NCBI GenBank assembly: GCA_963836585.1
Contig: CAWIJV010000003.1
Location: 434,001 to 498,000, forward strand
Origin: BTUB01 sp963836585
GTDB taxonomy: Bacteria; Babelota; Babeliae; Babelales; Vermiphilaceae
Direction of reading: 5' to 3'
DNA length: 64,000 nt
The position numbers were made by a program, and so were the translations under genes. Position 1 is the stretch's first letter, and the number at the start of each line of letters is the position of its first letter. This document shows, in pieces, positions 7,823 through 15,428 of this stretch. Below the pieces are notes generated by a model. The model did not search any database, was not told the DNA's origin, and saw only the letters and a program-made list of their open reading frames with translations.

Positions 7823-9220
7823 ATGAGGTTACCGGTTGCCAATCTCTTTAGATCGTTATTTAATGTTGCGCCGCATGAACGGCTTAAATTATTACTCCTT
7901 TCTATTACATTTTTCTTTGTCATCGCCTCGTACACCATTATCAAAGAGTTAAAAGATTCTATCTTTGTTGCGGTGGTGGGCAAAGGATATATTCCCTATG
8001 CTAAAACGTTTACCATGCTGGTGCTGGTGCCGGCAATCTTGTTTTACGCATTTTTGGTTGATCGGCTGCGCCGCTATCATCTTTTGTATGTCTACGCGAT
8101 CTTTTATGGCATCATTGGGCTGCTCTTTGCCTTTTTGATGAACCATCCTACCATTGGGCTGCCCAATACGGCGGCAAATCCTGATCGAATCTTTGGCTGG
8201 CTTTTTTACTTTTTTGTTGAAGGCTATTCTCCCTTCATGGTGAGTGTTTTTTGGGCATTTGCCAACTCGATCACCAATCCTGAAGAAGCAAAGCAGAATT
8301 ACGGTCTAATGGTCTCTGGCTCCAAGCTGGGCGGAATGCTGAGCGCGGGGTTGGCATGGGTGGTGTTGAGTAGCTCCAATCCATTTTACCGTTATATAAA
8401 TTCAGATATTGCACGTCATCAACTGTTATTGACCTTTGCAGCAGTGATGGTACTTATCGTGCCGCTCGTGATCATGCTGCTGATGAAAAAAGTGTCGGGT
8501 AAATATTTACATGGCTATGAAGCAGCGTACCAAGTAGAAAAAGAACGTCATAAATCGGGAGAAGAAAAAACAGGACTGTTTGCCGGATTATATATGTTCC
8601 TAAAATACCCCTATATTTTGGGCATATTTTGCATGATCTTCTTCTATGAAATGATCAATACGGTGCTCTCTTACCAGCGCGTGGGTATTGCGCAGGCTAA
8701 TGCCACCTGTTTGGCCGATATGAGCAGCTTTCTGTTTAAGCTGATATTCTTAACCCATTTGACCGGGTTTCTTATCTCTTTATTCGGCACTAAAACGCTT
8801 ATGAATAAATTAGGGGAGCGGCTGTGCCTGATCCTTATCCCGACCATTACCGGAATATTACTGTTTTATTTAATGTTTAATTATACCTGCCTTGGATTTT
8901 TGACCGTGTGGGTAATTATGCGGGCAATTAACTATGGGTTTAGCTATCCGGTGCGCGAGAGTCTCTACATTCCGACGGTGAAAGAGATCAAGTTCAAGTC
9001 CAAATCTTGGATCGATGCATTTGGCACTAAGTTTGCCAAGACGGGCGGATCGACCTTTAATGTGTTTGCCGAGCATCTAGGAGAAAATATTATTTTTAGC
9101 GCCTATTGCTTCTTTTTTGCCGGTATTATTGGCGTATGGGTTGTGGCGGCTTTCTTGTTAGGCAAACGGTTTGAAAAAGCGGTTGAGGCCAAGGAAGTTA
9201 TCGGGGCGCAGAAGGAATAA
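7823..9220 (+). CDS. NTT-family ATP/ADP (nucleotide) translocase, copy 2
   Basis: A 465-residue paralogue of the preceding gene. It has IKELKDSIFVAVVG near the N-terminus, VEGYSPFMVSVFWAF in the middle and FKSKSWIDAFGTKFAKTGGS near the C-terminus. Divergence between the copies is considerable outside these motifs, so this is an old duplication, probably with a different substrate (for example ATP/ADP exchange versus net nucleotide import, as in Chlamydia and Rickettsia paralogues). The second ATG (7823) is chosen because AAAGGG (7810-7815) leaves only one base before the ATG at 7817. No clear terminator follows. Confidence 0.93.
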   Translation: MRLPVANLFRSLFNVAPHERLKLLLLSITFFFVIASYTIIKELKDSIFVAVVGKGYIPYAKTFTMLVLVPAILFYAFLVDRLRRYHLLYVYAIFYGIIGLLFAFLMNHPTIGLPNTAANPDRIFGWLFYFFVEGYSPFMVSVFWAFANSITNPEEAKQNYGLMVSGSKLGGMLSAGLAWVVLSSSNPFYRYINSDIARHQLLLTFAAVMVLIVPLVIMLLMKKVSGKYLHGYEAAYQVEKERHKSGEEKTGLFAGLYMFLKYPYILGIFCMIFFYEMINTVLSYQRVGIAQANATCLADMSSFLFKLIFLTHLTGFLISLFGTKTLMNKLGERLCLILIPTITGILLFYLMFNYTCLGFLTVWVIMRAINYGFSYPVRESLYIPTVKEIKFKSKSWIDAFGTKFAKTGGSTFNVFAEHLGENIIFSAYCFFFAGIIGVWVVAAFLLGKRFEKAVEAKEVIGAQKE

Positions 9221-9299
9221 TCCAGCATTCTTATTGCATTATCGCCCTGTTTTGATATTATAAAATCTAATAATTTCATTAAAAATATACTCTTAAATA

Positions 9300-9355
9300 G
9301 GGGTGGCTACTCAGATAGTAATTATCTGATGCCTTAAGCGTATATAAATAACCCC
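9300..9355 (+). promoter_or_regulatory. Structured leader of rpsB
   Basis: TCAGATA (9311-9317) and TATCTGA (9323-9329) form a perfect hairpin. It is enclosed by GGC/GCC (9305-9307 with 9331-9333) and GGGGT/ACCCC (9300-9304 with 9351-9355), the last ending just before the AAAGGA ribosome binding site. Ribosomal protein S2 commonly binds its own mRNA leader in bacteria, so this is a candidate autoregulatory element. The fold is read by eye. Confidence 0.5.
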
Positions 9356-9370
9356 AAAAGGATCAAATTC

Positions 9371-10309
9371 ATGCTCGATCAAAATCGAAAATCATTTTTT
9401 GAATCACTTATCAAATCAGGCATTCACTGGGGCCATCAAAAGTCGCGCAGAAATCCAAAAATGGATCCTTATATCTGGGGAACCAAGAATGGAGTGAGCC
9501 TGATCGATGTTTCCAAAACAGCCTATCAGCTAGAAGCTGCCGCAAAATTTCTTGAGTCTGTGGCGGCCGAAGGGCGCCAAATTCTATGGGTGGGCACTAA
9601 AAAGCCGGCGCAAGAGGTTGTCTTTACCGCCGCTACTTCATTAAAAATGCCGTATGTTACTCATCGTTGGATTGGTGGCACGCTCAGCAACTATTCACAG
9701 GTGACCAAATCTCGTACCAAACTGTTACATTTTGAAGATGTTTTGGCCAAGGCTGAAAAATATCCGCATTACACCAAAAAAGAGCTCAACGTAATTCAAA
9801 AAGCGGTAGAGCGTTTGAAAAAAAATGTGGGCGGTATTAGAAATCTTAGCTGGCCAGTTGGCGCTATCGTATTAATAGATATTCTCAAAGAGCGTTCGGC
9901 GCTTAAAGAAGCGGCACGCATGGGAGTTCCGGTGGTCGCGTTGGTGGATACCAATGCTGATCCATCATTGGTTGATTATGTGATCCCGGGCAATGATGAT
10001 GCGCCAAAAGCAATCAGATGGGTGATCGATGAATTGGCCAAAGCTGCGAGCAAAGGCGCGGCTGTTGCACAAGCCAAACCGGTTGACTCTGCTGTGGAGC
10101 AAGCGGGTAAAGAGCAAGTTGATCTTACTTTTATTGAAATTGGTTCTGAAGAAGAAGGCGGCGGAAAACGCCGTGGCGCACGCAAACCTGAAGCTGCTGC
10201 TGCCGGCGCGGCAAATCCTGCTCGGCGAAGATTCGATGACGATCGCAGCAGAACTCCGGGCCGAGGCCCTCGTCGTCCTGTCGCTCCTCGTAAAAAGCCC
10301 TCAGAGTAA
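9371..10309 (+). CDS. rpsB: Ribosomal protein S2 with C-terminal extension
   Basis: The first 225 or so residues are a standard S2 (GIHWGHQKSRRNPKMDPYIW, THRWIGGTLSNY, VALVDTNADPSLVDYVIPGNDD). The protein then continues for about 80 residues rich in Ala, Glu, Arg and Pro, ending with a basic RGPRRPVAPRKK segment. S2 is usually near 240-260 residues, so 312 is long. The extension looks disordered and RNA-binding; its role is unknown. AAAGGA precedes the ATG and a structured leader lies upstream. The usual partner tsf does not follow; a tRNA-Ser gene does, 11 bases on. Confidence 0.95.
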   Translation: MLDQNRKSFFESLIKSGIHWGHQKSRRNPKMDPYIWGTKNGVSLIDVSKTAYQLEAAAKFLESVAAEGRQILWVGTKKPAQEVVFTAATSLKMPYVTHRWIGGTLSNYSQVTKSRTKLLHFEDVLAKAEKYPHYTKKELNVIQKAVERLKKNVGGIRNLSWPVGAIVLIDILKERSALKEAARMGVPVVALVDTNADPSLVDYVIPGNDDAPKAIRWVIDELAKAASKGAAVAQAKPVDSAVEQAGKEQVDLTFIEIGSEEEGGGKRRGARKPEAAAAGAANPARRRFDDDRSRTPGRGPRRPVAPRKKPSE

Positions 10310-10320
10310 AAAAACATAAT

Positions 10321-10409
10321 GGAGAGATGTCTGAGTGGTCGAAAGAGCACGATTGGAAATCGTGTATGTCTTGAAAAAGGCATCGAGGGTTCGAATCCCT
10401 CTCTCTCCA
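10321..10409 (+). tRNA. tRNA-Ser (GGA)
   Basis: An 89-base class II tRNA. Acceptor arms are GGAGAGA (10321-10327) and TCTCTCC (10402-10408), the anticodon loop TTGGAAA is flanked by CACGA/TCGTG, and there is a long variable arm and a GGTTCGAATCC T-arm. No CCA is encoded, so the cca gene product must add it. A palindromic repeat begins one base after the gene. Confidence 0.95.
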
Positions 10410-10410
10410 T

Positions 10411-10510
10411 ACTACGCTAAAGCTTTCTACTACGCTAAAGCTTCGTAGAACAGGTCGTCTGGCAGCCCTGCTCTTCGTAGCCGCGGGAGCGGCGAAGTAG
10501 AGGCCACCTT
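10411..10510 (+). repeat. Two-hairpin palindromic element behind tRNA-Ser
   Basis: Hairpin A (TTCTAC 10425-10430 with GTAGAA 10445-10450) is followed by AGAACAGG (10447-10454), which pairs with CCTGCTCT (10467-10474) around a 12-base loop. Hairpin B comes next (CCGC-GGGA-GCGG at 10481-10492, extended by CTTCG/CGAAG). It ends in GAAGTAGAGGCCACC. An extra partial hairpin A (10412-10424) precedes it. Near-identical halves occur at 17034-17130. The remaining non-coding DNA up to 10645 holds only this and the related element at 10568. Confidence 0.8.
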
Positions 10511-10567
10511 GTTAAGGGAATGATTTGCTAATAATTTTGGCATTGATAGCACCAAGCGTAGTATGAG

Positions 10568-10606
10568 CCCTTCGAAGCTCGCTAAGGCGAGCGAAGTAGG
10601 GCCACC
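10568..10606 (+). repeat. Single hairpin-B palindromic element
   Basis: CTTCGAA-GCTCGC-TAAG-GCGAGC-GAAG, followed by TAGGGCCACC. It matches hairpin B of the 10411-10510 element at the flanks (CTTCG, GAAGTAG, GGCCACC) but has a different, still complementary stem (TCGC/GCGA in place of CCGC/GCGG). Confidence 0.65.
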
Positions 10607-10645
10607 ATGGCAAAGCGGAGCCTTTATTAAAATTTTCTATAAATT

Positions 10646-10729
10646 GGGGAAACAGGTAAAACTGTTGTGCAGAATCTGTCAGGTCTGAAAGGAAGCAGCA
10701 GGGGCATGATAGTTTGTATCTGTTTTCCC
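10646..10729 (+). ncRNA. ffs: Signal recognition particle RNA (4.5S)
   Basis: The conserved SRP apical segment TGTCAGGTCTGAAAGGAAGC is present (10677-10696). The ends GGGGAAACAG (10646-10655) and CTGTTTTCCC (10720-10729) pair over 10 bp with one G-U, and internal arms GTAAAACT and AGTTTGTAT continue the rod. The RNA binds Ffh and targets nascent membrane proteins to the translocon. It ends 14 bases before dnaX, an arrangement seen in several bacteria. Confidence 0.93.
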
Positions 10730-10743
10730 GTATTAGGTCGGGT

Positions 10744-12492
10744 ATGGACAATAATCTCAATCTCGCACGCAAATGGCGCTCAAAGAACTTTGATCAAATT
10801 GTTGGTCAGGATCTTTCGGTTCGCATGCTCAAAAATAGTCTATATCTCAACCACTATTTCCCCGTCTATCTATTTGCCGGGCAAAGAGGATGCGGTAAAA
10901 CTACCACGGCGCGTGTTTTTTCTGCTGCCATCAATTGCGATCAATTAACCTCCTTTCAAAAAGATCCTAAAAATATTATTGTTCCCTGCTTGGTATGCCA
11001 TTCGTGCAGCGCAATGCTTGCCGGACGTCATCCAGATTTTATCGAAATCGATGCTGCTTCCAATACCGGTGTTGATAATGTGCGTCAAATCATCGATTCT
11101 TCCGCGCTGCTACCGCTGATGGGAAAGAAGAAAATTTATTTGATCGATGAAGCGCATATGCTCAGCAAAGCGGCTTTTAATGCCTTTTTAAAACTGATGG
11201 AAGAACCACCTTCCAGTGTGATTTTTATTTTGGCAACTACCGACACTCAAAAAATTATTGATACGGTTCGCTCGCGCTGTTTTCAGCTTTATTTTAAACC
11301 GGTCGATGAATCGCCCTTGCTCGCACATCTGCGTACTATTTGCAGTGCCGAGCAGATTGTGGCCGATGATCATGCATTGCGGCTGATTGTGCGCGAAACG
11401 AGTGGTTCAATTCGTGATGCACTTAATCTCTTGGAGCAGGTGCGATTTTCAGATAGCGCCGTTACCAAGGAATCGGTGTATCGCGTTCTTGGGCATCTTG
11501 ATGATGCGCGTTTGCTGCAACTGTTTGAGATCGTGCTCCACAAATCACCCACGCAATTTTTGGCATTTGCGGCTGAGCAATCGCTGGAAAAATTTTCTGC
11601 TGAATTTTTGTGGCAGAGAATCACTGAGCTGATTCGTGCAGCACTCTGGATAAAAAACGGAGTCAGCCCGCGGCAATTTAACGATTATAGTTCGCAGATT
11701 CAATTTTTGACCCAAGCAAAATCACTCAAATATTTAACGGCATTGCTTGAACTGTTTTATACTAACGAATCGCTGTTTCGTAAAACCACGGCGCAATACG
11801 CATTTCTTGAAGTACTGCTTTTGCGCATTTGCCAAAAAAATGAAAGCAACAGCAACTCAAGTGTGCCAGCAGCCGCTGCGCAACCAACTGCGATTCAAGA
11901 GCATGAATTAACAGCGCTTGAAGAAGATGAGGCTGATGATGAGGAGGAGCCGCAAGATACCGATCCGGTCTACGAGGATGAGAATGCGGCGCTCTGGGCA
12001 CGTGTGGTGACTCAGGTGAATCAATTGCATGATCCGCTCTTGAGCTCAATCTTTAAACAGGGAAGCTTAACAACTGTTGATGCGTCAGCCCAAACACTCA
12101 CCGTTGAATTTCCCAAGCAGCTAACTTTTTTTAGCGACATCATCGAATCAACCCAAAACCAGTGGCAACCGCTCTTGCAACCGATTATCGGCTTTGAACC
12201 GCGCTTGATCGCGCAGTTTACTAAAGTGGTTGCGACGGCCGAGCCTATAGTTTCAACAGTGGCGCAAGCGCAGCCGTTGCCGCAGCATGTATCGCGACCA
12301 GTGGAAAAACCTAAGCAGGCTGCATCGCATACCAATTTTGCTTACCAAAATAATAATCGTAGTACGCGATCTTCTGTTTCATTTATCAACGAACCTAAAC
12401 TTGATGTTTCCAATGTGCAGGAATGGCCGCAGGTAAATCTGGTGCTGCGCCATTTTCCCGGCACGGTTACCCAAATGAGAGAATTAGTATGA
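10744..12492 (+). CDS. dnaX: DNA polymerase III subunit gamma/tau
   Basis: This 582-residue protein has the clamp-loader AAA+ domain: Walker A GQRGCGKTTTARV, a zinc module with CLVCHSC, Walker B LIDEAHML and the SRC motif VRSRC. The C-terminal third contains a very acidic linker (EEDEADDEEEPQD) before a tau-like region. It loads the sliding clamp during replication. The start is taken at the ATG at 10744 (MDNNLNLARKWR); an upstream TTG at 10714 lies inside the SRP RNA. I see no obvious slippery A-run for programmed gamma production. The stop overlaps the der start as ATGA. Confidence 0.95.
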   Translation: MDNNLNLARKWRSKNFDQIVGQDLSVRMLKNSLYLNHYFPVYLFAGQRGCGKTTTARVFSAAINCDQLTSFQKDPKNIIVPCLVCHSCSAMLAGRHPDFIEIDAASNTGVDNVRQIIDSSALLPLMGKKKIYLIDEAHMLSKAAFNAFLKLMEEPPSSVIFILATTDTQKIIDTVRSRCFQLYFKPVDESPLLAHLRTICSAEQIVADDHALRLIVRETSGSIRDALNLLEQVRFSDSAVTKESVYRVLGHLDDARLLQLFEIVLHKSPTQFLAFAAEQSLEKFSAEFLWQRITELIRAALWIKNGVSPRQFNDYSSQIQFLTQAKSLKYLTALLELFYTNESLFRKTTAQYAFLEVLLLRICQKNESNSNSSVPAAAAQPTAIQEHELTALEEDEADDEEEPQDTDPVYEDENAALWARVVTQVNQLHDPLLSSIFKQGSLTTVDASAQTLTVEFPKQLTFFSDIIESTQNQWQPLLQPIIGFEPRLIAQFTKVVATAEPIVSTVAQAQPLPQHVSRPVEKPKQAASHTNFAYQNNNRSTRSSVSFINEPKLDVSNVQEWPQVNLVLRHFPGTVTQMRELV

Positions 12493-13802
12493 GTTTGCCA
12501 CGGGTAGTTATTGTCGGTCGCACCAATGTGGGTAAATCGACTCTCTTTAATCGTCTTTCGGTGAATGCCAAGAGTATGACCTTCGATTTTGAAGGGGTCA
12601 CCCGCGATGTGATCAAAGATATTGTCACCTGGAAAGAGTATACCTTTGAATTGATAGATACGGGTGGCATCAGTTTGCGCAAAAGCAGCGATGAGATCAA
12701 TGAACAGGTTCGCCAACGCGCACTGGGCATGCTGGAGCAGGCCGATGTGCTTTTGTTTGTCTGCGATGGCACGGTCGGATTAACGGCCGAAGATCGGGAA
12801 GTAATCAAAACATGCAGGAAAGTTGCCAAAAAAATTATTGTGGTGGTAAATAAATCCGATAATTCACTTACTCAAGAAAATGAGCATGAGTTTCATAGTC
12901 TGGGCATCAAGCCGGTGATTTTTATGTCGGCGCTCCATGGTATGGCTGCCGGTGATCTGCTTGATAGCATTTGCATGGCATTGCCTGCGCCCCAGCTAGT
13001 GGCTGAAGAAGCCGATGAAAATGCTAAGATTGTGATTCTGGGCAAGCCCAATGTGGGTAAATCATCGTTGTTGAATATGCTGGTGCAAGAAGAGCGGGCC
13101 ATTGTGAGCCCGGTTGCGGGCACCACGCGTGAAGCGGTGGCGCAAAAAATTTCTTTCTATCATCAAGATCTTTTGCTTACTGATACGCCCGGCATTCGCC
13201 GAAAACGCAAGATTGAAGAAACGCTGGAGACCATGATGGTCAAGAGTGCGTTTCGCGCCGTGGATAATGCGGATCTGGTTTTGCTTCTTATTGATGCTGC
13301 TGAGCATGCGATCGCCGATCAGGAATTAAAATTGGCTTTTTATGTGTTTGAGCATTATAAATCGCTGATTATTTTATTTAACAAAGATGATCTTTCTGAT
13401 GCGGCCATCAAAAAGGATAGGGATTATAGCTTAAGTGTCTATGACTATTTCTTAAAAAAGATTCCTCAAATGCCTATTTCATGCAAAACAGGAAAAAATA
13501 TCGGCAAAGTATTGCCGCTGGTAAAACAGGTGTATGAACGTGCGCAGCAAAAATTTGATGATGATGAGCTCACGATGCTGTTTAAAGAAGCGCTGCGCAA
13601 AAAGCCGCTCTATCATCAGCAGAAGATTATTAACGTCAAACGCGCCAAGCAGATTGCGGTGAATCCGATCACCATTGTGCTGATTACCGAAACGCCCGAA
13701 TGGTTTGGCCCCTCACAACTTGGATTTTTTGATAATATACTGCGCTCAGAATACGAACTTCTGGGTGTGCCGATCAAATTCTTAACGCGAAAGCCGTCAT
13801 AA
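12489..13802 (+). CDS. der: Ribosome assembly GTPase Der (EngA)
   Basis: A 437-residue protein with two tandem GTPase domains: GRTNVGKST, DTGG and NKSD in the first; GKPNVGKSS, DTPG and NKDD in the second. A KH-like C-terminal domain follows. It acts in 50S subunit maturation. The true start is the ATG at 12489 (MSLPRVVIVG), overlapping the dnaX stop; the open frame extends further upstream but inside dnaX. Translational coupling with dnaX is likely. Confidence 0.96.
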   Translation: MSLPRVVIVGRTNVGKSTLFNRLSVNAKSMTFDFEGVTRDVIKDIVTWKEYTFELIDTGGISLRKSSDEINEQVRQRALGMLEQADVLLFVCDGTVGLTAEDREVIKTCRKVAKKIIVVVNKSDNSLTQENEHEFHSLGIKPVIFMSALHGMAAGDLLDSICMALPAPQLVAEEADENAKIVILGKPNVGKSSLLNMLVQEERAIVSPVAGTTREAVAQKISFYHQDLLLTDTPGIRRKRKIEETLETMMVKSAFRAVDNADLVLLLIDAAEHAIADQELKLAFYVFEHYKSLIILFNKDDLSDAAIKKDRDYSLSVYDYFLKKIPQMPISCKTGKNIGKVLPLVKQVYERAQQKFDDDELTMLFKEALRKKPLYHQQKIINVKRAKQIAVNPITIVLITETPEWFGPSQLGFFDNILRSEYELLGVPIKFLTRKPS

Positions 13803-13807
13803 TTAAT

Positions 13808-13830
13808 GCATGCCATAGAGAATGGCATGC
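13808..13830 (+). terminator. Hairpin after der
   Basis: GCATGCCAT (13808-13816) and ATGGCATGC (13822-13830) form a perfect 9-bp stem with a 5-base loop, starting 5 bases after the der stop. No T-run follows, so termination, if any, would be weak or protein-assisted. Confidence 0.5.
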
Positions 13831-13902
13831 GAATTGTCGCAGTTAAATTCTTAGTTTGCTATACTTTGATTAATAGTTTGCATTCTATAAGGAGATAATT
13901 GT

Positions 13903-14247
13903 ATGAATATTCAAATTACATTTCGAAATTGTGATTCATCAGTAATTATGGAAGATCACATTCAAGAGCAGTTGGCAAAAATCAAACGTTTTCTAGAGCA
14001 CGAAAATTCTCCGATCTATATCGAGATTTTTGTGCAGCCGGGCAATATCCACGCGCATCATCGTATCGATTTTGTACTCAAATCACCGCATTATGATTTA
14101 GTGACCCATGAAGAGGGCCCAAAAATTTATGAAGTGTTGGACGATGTGATTGATAAAATGTACGCACAACTGCGCCGAGAAAAAGATAAACATGTTGAAA
14201 ACAGAAAAATGGTTGGGCGGCATGAAGAGTTTAAAAAGCAGCGGTAA
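13903..14247 (+). CDS. hpf: Ribosome hibernation promoting factor
   Basis: This 114-residue protein matches the short HPF/RaiA family: an N-terminal beta strand MNIQITFRNCD, helices around EDHIQEQLAKIKRFLEH, and IYEVLDDVIDKMYAQLRREKDK at the C-terminus. It binds the 30S decoding region and silences ribosomes in stationary or starved cells, a plausible need between host infections. The ATG has a clear AAGGAG ribosome binding site. It lacks the C-terminal dimerisation domain of long HPF. Confidence 0.9.
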   Translation: MNIQITFRNCDSSVIMEDHIQEQLAKIKRFLEHENSPIYIEIFVQPGNIHAHHRIDFVLKSPHYDLVTHEEGPKIYEVLDDVIDKMYAQLRREKDKHVENRKMVGRHEEFKKQR

Positions 14248-14252
14248 AATAT

Positions 14253-15428
14253 ATGGTTACTAAAAAAGTCAAAAAAACAGCGTTGAAGCCTCTCAAAAGA
14301 TTACCGATTGATGTCAGTGTTTTTAATATAATGAAAGAAAAAAACTATCTTTATATTGATAAGACTGAGATCATTCATGATCTTATAACGCGAGGGCGTT
14401 TTTATTTTCTTGCACGGCCGCGCAGATTTGGTAAATCATTATTTCTTTCTACGCTGCAAGAGATATTTGAGGGAAATAAAAAGCTTTTTAAAGATCTTTG
14501 GATCGGCAAGCAAAACAGATATGATTGGCCTGTGCATCCAGTGATTTATCTCAATTTCTCAGAGCTTGATATAGCAACACCATCAGAATTAAAAGGAAGT
14601 CTTTCATGGCAACTGGAGACCATAGCAAAAAGCTATGGCATTGATGTAAAGGATGCGCCTTCACCGGGTACAAAAATGCTGCAGTTAACGCGGGAACTAT
14701 CTAAAAAAAGTAGTGTGGTGATTCTCATTGATGAGTATGATTATCCTCTCATCAATATGCTCAAAAATATAAAGGTCGCCAGTGAAAATCGTGAAATTTT
14801 AAAGAATTTCTTTAGCGTTATAAAGAGCCTTGATAGATATTTGAGAGCGATCTTTCTTACCGGAGTTACCAAATTTTCAAAAACTTCTCTTTTTTCCGGT
14901 TTGAATAATCTTAATGATATTACCACTGATCCTCGAGCAGCTACGCTTTTGGGATACACCCAAAAAGAAATTGATAGTTATTTTAGTGGCTACATAAAAC
15001 GGCAGGCGGAGCATACCAAAGTCAGTGAGCAAGAAATAAAAGATGAAATTAAAGAGTGGTATAATGGCTACCGATTTTCGCGTGAGGATATCAGAGTTTA
15101 TAATCCTTTTTCAATTCTCTATTATTTTGAAAAAAAAGAACTAGAAAACTATTGGTTTGCGTCAGGTACCCCGGGATTTTTAATTGAGCTCCTGAAAAAT
15201 CAATATTATGAGCTTGAAAATCTTGAAGATGTTCACTTAAGTTCTATTGCCTTAGGCGCTTTTGATATTGAATCGTTGCCGCTTGATATTGTCTTATTCC
15301 AGACCGGCTATCTCACTATCAATACCTATGATCGGGTGAAAAATAAATACACATTAACGTTTCCCAACCAGGAAATTAGAGAATCATTTAGCACTTACTT
15401 GATGAGTAACCATCCAGCTCATCAATAA
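14253..15428 (+). CDS. AAA-ATPase-like protein, C-terminally truncated
   Basis: This 391-residue protein belongs to the AAA-ATPase-like/DUF1703 family: FNIMKEKNYLYIDKTE near the start, P-loop RPRRFGKSLFLST, Walker B VVILIDEYDYPL, and the segment NEL-like FSGLNNLNDITTD. Intact members run to about 500-550 residues with a PD-(D/E)XK nuclease domain at the C-terminus. Here the protein ends in SNHPAHQ just where that domain should begin, and its last 41 bases overlap the convergent DsbD-like gene. A deletion has probably removed the nuclease. It may be a decaying gene or a surviving ATPase half. Confidence 0.75.
   Translation: MVTKKVKKTALKPLKRLPIDVSVFNIMKEKNYLYIDKTEIIHDLITRGRFYFLARPRRFGKSLFLSTLQEIFEGNKKLFKDLWIGKQNRYDWPVHPVIYLNFSELDIATPSELKGSLSWQLETIAKSYGIDVKDAPSPGTKMLQLTRELSKKSSVVILIDEYDYPLINMLKNIKVASENREILKNFFSVIKSLDRYLRAIFLTGVTKFSKTSLFSGLNNLNDITTDPRAATLLGYTQKEIDSYFSGYIKRQAEHTKVSEQEIKDEIKEWYNGYRFSREDIRVYNPFSILYYFEKKELENYWFASGTPGFLIELLKNQYYELENLEDVHLSSIALGAFDIESLPLDIVLFQTGYLTINTYDRVKNKYTLTFPNQEIRESFSTYLMSNHPAHQ

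Noticed and set aside
10714..10743. Upstream TTG start for dnaX
   Set aside because: It lies inside the SRP RNA. The ATG at 10744 begins directly at the conserved LARKWR segment.
11762..12335. Minus-strand open frames opposite dnaX
   Set aside because: Low-complexity translations without a domain. dnaX codes through this region without interruption.
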